A stretch of 64,000 bases of DNA, taken from NCBI GenBank assembly GCA_964030475.1, contig CAXIPT010000003.1, forward strand, positions 440,797 to 504,796, written 5' to 3'. A program made the translations under genes and the position numbers. This stretch comes from Tethya wilhelma. Lineage: Eukaryota; Porifera; Demospongiae; Tethyida; Tethyidae. Below are positions 1 to 12,748 of this stretch, one piece after another. Each line of letters starts with the position of its first letter. The stretch's first letter is position 1. A model generated the notes under the pieces. That model saw only the letters and a list, made by a program, of their open reading frames with translations, was not told where the DNA came from and searched no databases.

Positions 1-372
1 TGAACTGTATACTGTATACTGTATACTGTATACTGTGACAGTGAACTGTGAACTGTATATATACTGTATACTGTATACTGTGACAGTGAACTGTGAACTG
101 TATACTGTATACTGTATACTGTGACAGTGAACTGTGAACTGTATACTGTATACTGTATACTGTATACTGTATACTGTGACAGTGAACTGTGAACTGTATA
201 CTCAGTTATACTGTATACTGTGACAGTGAACTGTGAACTGTATACTGTATACTGTATACTGTATACTGTGACAGTGAACTGTGAACTGTATACTGTATAC
301 TGTATACTGTATACTGTATACTGTATATTGTGACAGTGAACTGTGAACTGTATACTGTATACTGTATACTGC
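1..372. repeat. TATACTG-based minisatellite
   Basis: The sequence is built from the heptamer TATACTG in short runs, interspersed with a spacer of the form TGACAGTGAACTGTGAAC. This gives a higher-order tandem array that continues off the left edge. It lies upstream of the first visible serine racemase exon, so it is probably intronic. The short open frames across it are by-products of a 7-bp repeat that lacks stops in some frames. Confidence 0.9.
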
Positions 373-837
373 GATAATACCACGTGGATAGATGACCTTT
401 GAACTCACCTACAAAGATGGCTGCATTGCAGTACATGAATTTATACACTAAGTTTCAAAGCTTTTTAGTTTTTGTTTAGGCTTATTTATGATGAAAGCGA
501 GTATCAAGGAATGTAGTATCCAAGAAAAGAACTTACTTTGTGCTGTCAAAGTTGGCTCAACACATTCTGGTTCTCTGGAAATCCTTTTCAAGTAAGTCAG
601 TTAGAAGAACAAAACTGGCACTATGGTGGCTTCCCACTAGCGCTCTCTACGAACGCTGAGGAAGTTTTTGGGAGTTTTAGGCCTTGCATGCAGTTGAAAA
701 TAGGTTATAGAGAGCCTCTGAGCAACTTTGAAGACTTAACTTTGCTTTGCTAGATTTTTATGGTGGTAAACATTTTGTAATGTGTCTATGGGACAGTCGG
801 CCCATTCCTACTATACGTACTACCGTATACGTATGAT
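373..837 (+). mobile_element. partial copy of a TIR DNA element
   Basis: This segment matches, in the opposite orientation, the half of the 44,997-46,027 element that carries its conserved terminus. It ends in the same terminal sequence (GGCCCATTCCTACTATACGT to GTATGAT). The other half is missing and is replaced by the minisatellite to the left. It carries no transposase and is a non-autonomous fragment just upstream of a serine racemase exon. Confidence 0.75.
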
Positions 838-905
838 AGAGAATAATATTAGTAAATTTTCCCGTCACATATACCTCATTTTCTGTCACCTGATATTTCT
901 TACAG

Positions 906-1069
906 GCGCTCAAACCTTCCATTTTAATGATTGGGGCGGAGCCTAAGAATGCTGATGATTGTACCAAATCTTTAGCAGCTGGTCGACGAATACCAAACCC
1001 CACCCCTCCAGATACGATCTGTGATTCCCTCAAGTAAGCTCTCTCTCTCTCTCACACACACATACACAC

Positions 1070-1119
<50 letters not shown>

Positions 1120-3974
1120 ACATTGCTAAAGACTTAGTCTATGTGAGCTACCCTGGCCTATCATCAAGACCCACCTGGATGGAATTATCACTGTCACTGA
1201 AGAAGAGATCAGTTCAGCAATGAGACTGGTGAGTGCTTTTATCTTATTATCAGTACACCCTTTCAATATTACTTTTCGTACTCCAAAAGCCCCTCATGAA
1301 TATAACTACAATTGAACATAACATATTTACTTATCTGGCCTGCGAAGTTCAAACATGATAAATAATGTTGGGTTGTAAGAATATTATAATGTTTCACTGA
1401 AAGCAGCAATATTTCACCAAAGTACCCAACTGTTCAACTCATTTTCAGTTGAAAGTCAATTGCTTAGTTATGGTCCATGATGATGATGATGGTTGTGATT
1501 CTGTCCTTTATCTATATGCAAATCACTCCATTGTTTGGGAGCATGGCAGTGGATGGCGTCTTGTTTATTCATCTTTTCGATTCGATTTAGATAATTTGTA
1601 ATGTAAGTTTCTGCATCGCGAAATTCATTACATGTGTTGATCAACTTTAGCACTCCATGACAATCTGGGTTTGTAGATTTATATAGACCAGTAATATCTT
1701 TAAATACACTCCAGTCCCAGGGTTTGGGATTAAAGCCTTCATTTCGCATTTTTCTCATGCAATAGTCAATCGTGGTTTTCTTCGTCTCTGATCCTTTGCT
1801 TGAGTCGATGTATTGTCGACCCATCCAAATGGTCACAGTCTCATCACGATGATTTTGATATTTCCACTTCATCAGTCCCCATTGGCAGAAGACGCAGGGA
1901 GTCCAGGTGCTCCAATAATTGGTCACTTGAGGACACTTGTTGATCATCTTCATTTCAGCGTCAAAGTCATTTCGTATACAAACATGATTTTTTGCTGCAC
2001 AAGAGTGTTTGCCACTTTTGTAGAGCATAGATGTTGGGCAGTTGTACTTGAGGTAAGGAAAGCTAGGGAGATAAGAGTAAGATTTTACGTGGGCATCTGT
2101 AATCGGGAAGAGTTTTGTCCCAATAACGCTGTTGGCAACTGCCATCAAGTCATTTAGTGTTATGCCGTGACCACATATTGGGTTGTAATTTTTGGATAGT
2201 CCTCTCCCTTTGAAGAGTCTTAGGGCAAGATTACGAACTACATGAAATTGATGAAAAGAATAATTTATTAATGGGAAACTGACAAATTGAATACCATAGT
2301 TATATACTATGCAATGTCAAGCAGTTATTATAGCCTCATATCTGTAGGAAAGGGAGATTCTGCATGGGTATAGGCCTTATAGTTATTATAATATATTTTT
2401 GTGAAAAACTTGAATATTAAATATGCAATTGAGATATACATGTATGCACAATCATTCAGTGCATGTAAACAGTTTAGCATAAATATGAAGATTGTTTCTT
2501 AGCTATGCCATTTGATATTGTCTCATGCCTATATTATGGTACTTACAATAGGAGTCCTTAAGCATTTCTTGATAGTCATTGTCGTTGTTACAGTAGAAGG
2601 TTGTTCTACGCGGTCTGTGATAGGTCCTTGGGTGGTTATTGTTATTATAATTGTTGTTGTTGTTATATCTCTGCTTGTTGTGGTAGCCTGTCCTCCATCC
2701 ACCAGTTTGAACGTCAGCCATTCCATCCTCCTCTATGTCTCCCTCTTCCATTTGCTCTGCCATAATTTCTCTCTCTAGCAGTGATTCTATTTCAGCCACT
2801 CCATCATCATCACTCTCATCCATCTCTATAATGGCTGGTCCTCCATGAGCTGGTGTGGCTAGGACTCCTCCAACCAGAACTACTACCACAAAGAGATGAG
2901 AGAGTTTAAATGCCATAGGTCGTTTCCTCTGAAATGTTGCTGGTTATGTATAGACTTTGAATGAGCTTGCTAGTCCACAGCTAAAGTTTTCTATCTGGTC
3001 CTTTTATATAAGTTACTGTTACAGAGATATCCGGTTATGAAAGTGGCCATCTCAAGTGTTCATGTTTGCCAATATTTCTATAGTTTCAGTGTACAGTTGG
3101 GGCAATCTTCAGTGGTACAGTTGTATTCATTTCATAGGTATTCATTGCATAAATCTAATGTTGTGTTATGAGGTATTGTTTGACCATCTCTGGTTGGAGG
3201 CTGGCAACAATAGGTTTACATGAACATATTATTATATCAAAATGCTTCTATGATTAGTTAAGTTACTATAATATTATATAGACTGTGTTACTGTAAGTGA
3301 TGTGTTGAATTCCATTTATGTAAGCCTATATATAGTGTTGCCGTATGAAACCAGAATGTGTGTTTGTGTGTGTGAGTGTGTTTGCCACTGCCTAGCAACT
3401 ATACAGTTTTATCATGGGTGTGTCCATGCATGCAGCTAGGATAGGTCATGTCCGTGAGCAAAATTGAACCATTGATATTCGGTCATTTAATTACACAATC
3501 AATCAAGGATCGCTATGCATGGTACTATGTTTTGCTATGTTTTTGCCTTGCCTTTCTTTGTAGCCTTGAGAAAGATTTTGAAGCATTTACATCATTATTA
3601 AGCCAAGGGGGTGCTTGAGCACCTGGGCGCTGATTATAGGTTGATTATACTGGCTGGGTGGAGATGACTAGAGTAGACAGTGGGCAATGGCAAGCAAATT
3701 AGTTGCAGCTGTTAATTTAATAATAATCATATAATTATGCATATATATATATATATAATATTATTATATATTACATTGCCTGTGCATGCTATAACTATAT
3801 GTGTATGCAATAATAATTAAGTGTATGTTACACTATAGTACTATTTGAGTCATTTTCTGAGTGATCATGACTGTCTTTAAGTCATTAAATTTTGTTTAGT
3901 TTCAATTGATGTAAGGGTAATTTTTGCTATTGGTCTTTTTATTTGTTGCACCTTTGTAGTAGTTGCCATTGTAG

Positions 3975-4027
<53 letters not shown>

Positions 4028-7000
4028 GAGTTTTTTAGGCCTATAATAATAACTGTGCTGATTGTTGTTGTTGTTATTATTGTAGTAACTATTGTATTTT
4101 TTAGGCTTAGTGTTGTATTTGTTGTTGTTTTTAAAGTTATTGCTGTATTTGTTGTTGTTGTTATTAAAGTTGTTAAAGTTGTTGTGTTTTGTAGGCTTAG
4201 TGTAGTATTTGATGTTGTTGTTTTTGTTAAAGTAATTGCTGTATTTGTTGTTGTTGTTATTAAAGTTGTTAAAGTTGTATTTTGTAGGCTTAGTGTAGTA
4301 TTTGATGTTGTTGTTTTTATTAAAGTTATTGCTGTATTTGTTGTTGTTGTTGTTAAAGTTGTTGTCTTTTGTAGGCTTAGTGTAGTATTTGATGTTGTTT
4401 TTGTTAAAGTTATTGCTGTATTTGTTGTTGTTGTTAAAGTTGTTGTTGTGTTTTGTAAGCTTAGTGTTGCGTTTGATGTTGTTTTTGTTAAAGTTATTGT
4501 TGTTGTATTTGTTGTTGTTATTGTTGTTGTATTTGTTGTTGTTGTTGATATAGTTGTCATAGTGGTAGTTATGGTTGTATTTTTGGGGGTAGTTGTATTC
4601 TTTTTTAGGCTTATCGTAGTTTATGTTGTTGTACATGTTGTTGTTGTTAACATTTTTGTTGTTGTAATAGTCATTTTTGTTTTTGTTTTTGTTGCATAAT
4701 TGATCCAGATTCGTCTGTTCTATATCCTTTATATATTTGTGAGTCTTCTTATTCTTCTCTTTAAACTCCTCACACATATTAATCACATCAAACACTGCAT
4801 TACAACGTGGTATGTTCACATTTATTTTTGCTTGGGTCTTAAACTCGTTCCAATCCTAGGGTATGAATTTAACGTTGTTCTCCACCATCATTTTCTTCAT
4901 GAGGCAGCCATCAGTTCCCTTGTCTTGATCATTGTAAAGTGCACCTACCCAAATGGTGATATCTTTAATTTTATACTTTTTCATGAGGTCCTTTTGACAG
5001 TTGATACAAGGTGTCCAGTTACTCCAGTACTGTTTGGCCTTAGGACATGCTTGCATTAGGTTTATCTCTGCATCTTCGTCACCAGTATTCGTATAGATAC
5101 CGTGTTTACATCCATTAGTCTTTGGGAGGTAAGCAAATGGCCTCATGCCTTTAACTCCTGCTACAAAAATCGGTTCTTTCACTATGCTGTTTGCAATTGC
5201 CGCTAGCTGTAAGTAGGTTAAGTTATCTCCGCATATGACCTTTTTTATAGCTTTTTCCTTCCATTTATTATTTACGTGGCTGTCTCCTTCGAAAAGGGTC
5301 TTAACAACTTCTTCATCGTAAGTCTGTTTCACTGTAGATATATGCATGTATATATGTGAGATAAACATGAATTAATTTTGCAATGCTTAATTAACTTGTT
5401 CTGTATACTATCATGAACAACTAGACTAAGTGAATGTGGAAGTTTGTACCTCCTGATTGCTCGATCCTGAGTCCTGTACTATTTATTCCCGAGGGGGCAG
5501 ATATATACATGCATGCATGTAGTGTATATATACAATGTCATGATGCATGTATATACAGGATATGTATATATGGAAGTGTGACCAATATTGGAAGTGTATT
5601 TATACATTTACATATATTTGTATGAAGTGGCGTATACGTATATGTGTATGTATTTATACATATACATGTACATAATTATACATATATATTTGCATCCCTG
5701 TATAGGGAATGTTTGTACTCCGTTATGTATGATTTAGGAAGACTTACATTTTTTAGCTATTATATTTTTTTGATTCTTTGGGCCAGAACAAGTGTACTCT
5801 TGCATGTCAGCCATTCCATCATCCTCCATGTCTCCCTCTTCCATTTGCTCGGCCATCATTTCTCTCTCTAGCAGTGATTCTATTTCAGCCACTCCTTCAT
5901 CATCACTCTCATCCATCTCTATAATGGCTGGTCCTCCATAAGCTGGTGTGGCTAGGACTCCTCCAACCAGAACTACTACCACAAAGAGATGAGAGAGCTT
6001 AAGCGCCATTGGTCGTTTTTCTCCAAATTATTTTTTTTTGTTTCTTTCCTTTAGCTGCAGAGTTATCCAGATTGCGAGTGCACGATGGCCTTGTTGTGCT
6101 CAGCTAGCCCTTTTATGGATGAGCAACTTAACAGATCGCGAGAGTTTATACTAATGATTATTATCCATGTATGTGACGTTAATTCTTAAAAGTTTACCGA
6201 TATTTCTTTTGAAAGCAGCTCACATGCATTGGTAGTTGATGTTAATTACATAGGTACTCACCAATGATGGTGTGTATCAGTGCTGTGCTTCAACAGTATT
6301 GTTTCACTAATACCGGCAGGAGACTAGCAACAAAGGAGCTTACATGAATGTATAAAATGTCAAAATGGTGCTATGATTGGGACCCAGTTTATACTAAGTG
6401 TCATATCATAAAGCATACCGATTACTAATGGCCTAAAACTCTCGGCACTCAATACAATGACATAATATTTGGAGAGTGCTTGTGGGAAGCAACACAATAT
6501 AGACTGTGGTATATGATCATGTTAATTGTGAGTGTAGCTGTAATCACAGGTATATCTGAATTGTATTTGTAATAAGTATTGTTTTATTGTTTTATTGTTT
6601 ATGTTTGTAAAGGCTGCCTCTTTACTCAGGCAGCTAGGCTTTCAGTGAATATGCATGCTGTCTACATGCACTATTCAGTCTTTTCTAGTCACATCATTAT
6701 CTTAGCTTTATAATGCCTACTGTACCCTCCCATGTTACACAGTTAAGCAATAATAATATAGTTCCTTTATAGGTATACCAAACTCCATTTGACGCACACT
6801 AGCTAGCCGTTAGTAGTACATTAGAATCTTATGTTGTAACTTAAAAAAACCCTTTTGCTTTATATATGCATCAGTATATTCATGCATTCACTTATTTAGT
6901 TGTTTAGCTGATGTATAGGATCACTGATTGATTAGCATTTGCTGACTAATTATATCCAGTCCATTAAAATAAAACTCAATGCATATATTTTTCCTCTGTA

Positions 7001-10000
7001 AACTCCTGGCAATTCTGAATCAATTCTGATACTCTCACAATCTTTGTAATTCTTGATTTCTGCTTCATGTTTAAATTTTTTCCACTGAATGATCCCATAA
7101 ATTTTCTGGCATTTTCTCACATGCAATCATCGCTGGTTGACTTTAATTGAGCAAATGCCTCGATACTTTGATGTAGTGTCCTTGTATTATAGACCCAACC
7201 AAATGATGACTGTAAAATTCTTATTAAACGACATTCAGTAATAAGTTTCATCTCTGTCTTTACGTTTCTGCTAATTACATTCCAATGTGACCTTTGTTAG
7301 ACCCTCTCTCTCTCTGCGTGTGCGTAGTAGTAGGAGGGTCTAGGCTCGCTATACTAGATGGAAGTAAGCTGGTGTGTAACTAATCAGTTGCTTTCTCCTT
7401 CAATTAAGTTTATGCTCAAAGTTTGAAAATCTATATATAAGTGTCTCAATTGCAGTGCAGGCATATATAATTCTATATTGCATGCAAGTTAGTTAGTAAT
7501 AATTCTTTCTAATATAAAAAATAATTGCAGTTATTAATAATATGTAATAAATGTTTTCAATCAACCATTATGGTAACTTTAAATTTTATATTAATTTAAG
7601 TTAAATAAAGTCATCTTTTATTATAATAATATCAATCTGTATTGGTCTGGCGTTATATATAATTATATAATTATATAATTATTATGATATAAATTGACTG
7701 AAAAAATTTCTTGGCAAAATTTTCCTGATCTCTATAATAATTATTATAGTCAGCAAATTTATCGTTGTATCAGCCCCCCAAGCAAATCCATGCAGGTATG
7801 GTGCTCCCTATATACTGTAGTTGATCAAGCATGCCTCGTTTCATCTTTGTATGATAATATGTACAGATGTTTTAATTTTCTGCAAATTTTTAGCTAAAAT
7901 TAATTTGTACCAAATGATACCACTTGCTTGCATGCATGTATGCCTAATATTTTGACAAGAATTATATACATTTATCGAGTTTCATTTTTGTGGTAATATT
8001 ATAAGTTTATTTCAGTTATACCACTCAGTCTGATGATTTTTGGTGTAGTAGCGTCCATTCTGATACTGAGTGTATAAGTAATTTTTCCATTGCTTTAGTT
8101 CATTAGGCTCCTTGCACTGATACTGCTTGCTATTTGCCCACTTTTTCACTCTCTCTAAATAGTTCGTCATTTTCGTTTTTGCATTTTTAAATTCCTCGCA
8201 TGCACCAATCAGCTCCAATACTGCCAGACAGTTTGAATTCTTAAATTCATTAATCCCAGTATCTGTGGCAAACTGACCCCAATTCCAAGCATTGAATTGG
8301 AAGTATTCTTGGTGCATTTTCGACATACAATTATCAATGGTTGTCTTTGGTGTATTGTAGCCGTTGTCATCTGTGTAGACCTTGCCCAACCATATGGTGA
8401 CTTTCTCGTTCCCTGGATGCCATCTTGCTTTCCAGTCCATGAGTCCCCATTGGCAGAAGATGCACGGTGTGAAGGTACTCCAGTAGTTTGAGGTATCAGG
8501 GCATTCATGAATGAGCTTCATCTCAGCATCGACCTTGTTTCGGTTGCAAACGAGACCTTTTGTTCCACAAACACCACCACCATAGCCGCTCGTGTAGACA
8601 TAGCCATTTTGGCAGTATTTGTTCTTTTTGAACCACGGAAGGTAGGCGTAGGGAAACTTGTGTGCATCTTTTATGTTAAAAATTTGCTTAGCAACCACAC
8701 TGTTTGCAATTGACATCAGGTCTCTCAAAGATAGGCCATAACCACATTTTTTGTTTAAGACACTGTCATATAGTCCCTTTCCATATATGAGAAGGTCAAC
8801 CTTTCTACGAACTGCAAGTAAAGAAACAATCATGAGAATAATAATCAACATAAGAATGTGTTAATTGTTACATATACTAGATTGGGGAATTTCTGTTGTT
8901 ACATTTTGTACCCAAAACGTATAGTTTCAAAGTATATATGAAATAAGACTATGAAAAATTTTTAGCTTGAAAATACATTTATATTTTATTTGGAATTAAA
9001 CTTACAATAAAAGTCTTGATACATTTCCTGAATGCCATAATTAGTCGAACATTTATAGGTTTTTTGCTTGTTAGAGTAGTTGTAATTGGGTTTTGTTTTT
9101 GGATAGTGACCATTGTTGTTGTTGTTGTTGTTGTTATAATAATAATTATCATTGTTGTTGTTGTTGTTATAATTATAATTGTTGTTGTTGTTGCCATTGC
9201 CATTAAAATTGTTGTACGGAGGTCTTGTTTTACCATATCGCTTATTTTTGTAGCCATTGTAGTTATAGTTTTTTTGTCTTCTGTATCCTCCTGTATTGAA
9301 CGGTGGGTCACCTTGTTGTATCGCAGTCATTCCATCCTCCATGTCTCCCTCTTCCATTTGCTCTGCCATCATTTCTCTCTCTAGCAGTGATTCTATTGCA
9401 GCCACTCCATCATCATCACTCTCGTCCATCTCTATAATGGCTGGTCCTCCATGAGCTGGTGTGGCTAGGACTCCTCCAACCAGAACTACTGCCACAAAGA
9501 GATGAGAGAGTTTGAATGCCATAGGTCTTTTTCTCCAAAGTCGTCTTTGCTTTAGCTGCTGCAGGTTATCTATAGATTCTGAGTGATGACTTTTGCTGCT
9601 CTAGCTTTATAGCCTTTTTATAAGTTAGTAACTGACTCAGAGAGATCATGCTAATCGTCTCAAATGATAAAGTTTACCAATATTTTGTTTTGAATGTAAT
9701 TAACAGCGGTACTTGAATGTTAATTTCATAGTCATTCATTGCATAAATTCAATGTTATGTAATGGGGTATTGTTTTACTAGTACTTGTAGGAAGCTAGCA
9801 ACAATAAGCTTACGTGAACGTATGATTATATCAAAATGCCGCTATGATTAAGTTAACCAACCCATGGGTAAGCAGTTTGAGTCCCTCCAGTGCCACAGGT
9901 ACCATATTGTGGGAAAATTTCACTGGGTTTAACTTTCACGGGTTTTGCAGATCATGATCCATCCGTGAAAGTTTTTATCTGCGAAATTTTTCCGTAATGT

Positions 10001-10203
10001 ATATACTTATAGGCTAGAACAGCTCATTCTCGAAAGTTAAAACCGCAAGAATGTTTGACAAGAGACATCCGCGAAAGTTTGACACGGTGAAACTTTCTCG
10101 ATTGCTATATGGTGACCTGCCTTCGTTAGCCCTATATTAAGTCAAGTGCCATTTTAGTGAGTAAATACTTGTAAGCCTAGTGTTATTATGAAACCAGAAT
10201 GTG

Positions 10204-10250
<47 letters not shown>

Positions 10251-12699
10251 CATTGTCTAGCAACTAAACTTTTATCAGCAGCGTGTCCAGGATTCAACTT
10301 ATGGGGGTGCAATATAATGTGGGTGCTAATTAAGCACTTGAAAATTTTTTAGTCACGCCCACTTCAAGTCATTCACGAGTACAATTGTACCATATTTGGC
10401 CATTTGATTACATGCTCAATCAAGGATCAGTATGCATCCATGGTACCATGTTCTGCAACATTTTAGCTTTCTCCTTCTTTGTAACCTTGCAAAAGATTTT
10501 TGAAGTAGTGAGTCACCATTATTTGCTAAGCCAAGGGGATCCGGGATGCAGGAGCACCTGGAGCACTGTCTTAAACGTACCACTGATTATAGGCTATATT
10601 ATTATTGGCTGGGTGCAGGGATGTGACACTAGAACAGATAGGGGTCAGGGATCACAGGGGTCAATTCCTTGGCAAACAAACTAGTTGTAACTATTTTGTG
10701 TGTGTAAAATCAAACAAAATAATGTGATGTAAATATATAGGAGTTATTATAAAGATATGTCAAACATAAGTATATTTTGCAAATCAATTAAACTATATAG
10801 CTAACATTTATAAGATTAGCTTCATTTCCATGACAACGGTGGCTACCAGGTGTTATACTTAATAAATACGAGAAAATTATAGTATTAATCACAGAGTCAT
10901 ATAGTGAAAATTTCCCAATCTCCACTTTAGCTCTGTAATAAAACTAATAGTATTACGATAATTTAATAATATTCATATAATATTTTTAGCTATGCTTGTA
11001 CATATATTGTACTGCCTGTGCACGCTATGATTATGTGCGTGTGTGTGCAATAATTATAATTATTAAGTGTTATACACTATTTGAGCCATTTTCTGAGTGA
11101 CTGCATGTCGTTTAAGTTGTTAAATTTTGTTCAATTTCAGTTGATGTTAAGATAACCTCTACCACTGTTCTCTTTATTTTGTTCCACCTTAAAGTTTGTA
11201 GTTGCCATTATAATTATTATTGTTGTTGTTGTTGTAATTGTTTTTTTTAGCATAATTCATCCAGATCTGACTGGAGTAAATACTTCATATAATTGTAAGT
11301 CGCCATATCCTTCTCTTGAAACTCCGTACACATACCAATCAGGTCGTACGCTGCCTTACAAAGTGGTTTGTTCATATCTATGTTTGCTTGGGTCTTAAAC
11401 TCGTCCCAATCCCAGGGTGTGAAGTTAATTTTGTTGTTCACCATCATTTGCTTCATAAGGCAGTCATCAGTTGGCTTCTTTAGACTAGTGTAAAGTGCAC
11501 CTATCCAAATGGTGATGTCCTTAATTTTATACGTTTTCATGAGTTTCTTTTGACAAAAGACACACGGTGTCCAGGTACTCCAATACTCTGTAGTCTTAGA
11601 ACAGGCTTTCATTTGTTTCATCTCTGCATCTTCATAATTACCACTTACATAGACACCATTAAATTTATTATGACATCCTTTGTTCTTTGGAAGGTAAGTA
11701 AACGAATTCTTGCTGTATTTCCCTACATCAAAAATTGGTTTACCAACTATGCTGTTTGCAATTGCCACCAGCTGTTTCAAGCTTAAGTTATCACCACATT
11801 GTAAGTACGGTATTTGCTTCCCATAAGCTTTTGGGCCGCCTACACCGAAGAACATCTTGGCATCTTTTTCACTGACTGTATAAGTATGTGTTTGCATGTA
11901 TATGTGAGATAAACAATTTATTTATTTGATGCAAAGCTTAATAATAATTATCATAATTATATGCATAATAAATTATTTAGGAAGTAAATTATTTACGATT
12001 TTTATCTTTAATCATTTGTTTTTGATCTTTGAGACAACTGTAAAATTTCTTTGGTTGCATCACAGCCATTCCATCCTCCATGTCTCCCTCTTCCATTAGC
12101 TCGGCCATCATTTCTCTCTCTAGCAGTGATTCTATTTCAGCCACTCCATCATCATCACTCTCGTCCATCTCTATAATGGCTGGTCCTCCATGAGCTGGTG
12201 TGGCTAAGACACCTCCAACCAGAACTACTACCACAAAGAGATGAGAGAGTTTGAATGCCATTGATCGTTAATTTTTCTCCAAGATTTTTTTCTTTTGTCT
12301 TTGCTTTAGCTGCTGCAGATTATCTATAGATTCGCGAGTGATGACTTTTGCTGCTCTAGCTTTATAGCCCTTTTATAAGTTAGCAACTGACTCAGAGAGA
12401 TCATGCTAATCGTCTCAAATGTTAAAGTTTACCGATAAATTTCTCAATTCACAGAGGTACTTGGAGTTCATTTCATAGACATTTATTGCATAAATCCAAT
12501 ATTTTGTATTGAGGTATTGTTTGAGTGTTACTATTTGGAGACTAGCAACAACAGGCTTACATTGATGTATGATTATATCAAAATGGTGTTATGATTATAT
12601 TATGTTACTGGAGTATATTGGTCATGGTTAAGTCAAGTGCCATTTTGATGCAATTATTTGTAAGTGTAAGCCTATAGTGTTATATGAAACCAGTGTGTG

Positions 12700-12748
<49 letters not shown>

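Noticed and set aside
1..372. Possible telomeric or subtelomeric repeat at the left edge
   Set aside because: The unit is TATACTG with longer spacers, not the metazoan TTAGGG type, and coding exons continue directly after it.
4055..4699. A 214-codon Val-rich frame on the plus strand
   Set aside because: It is the complement of the Asn-codon repeats in deaminase gene B (GTT/GTA opposite AAC/TAC).
1468..12261. Alternative reading of the four nested genes as small Cys-rich toxins or lectins
   Set aside because: The conserved residues are D-A-E, P-C-x-x-C and aromatic core strands of a domain of about 200 residues. There is no even-numbered disulfide framework or sugar-binding motif. A secreted effector role remains possible but is not shown.
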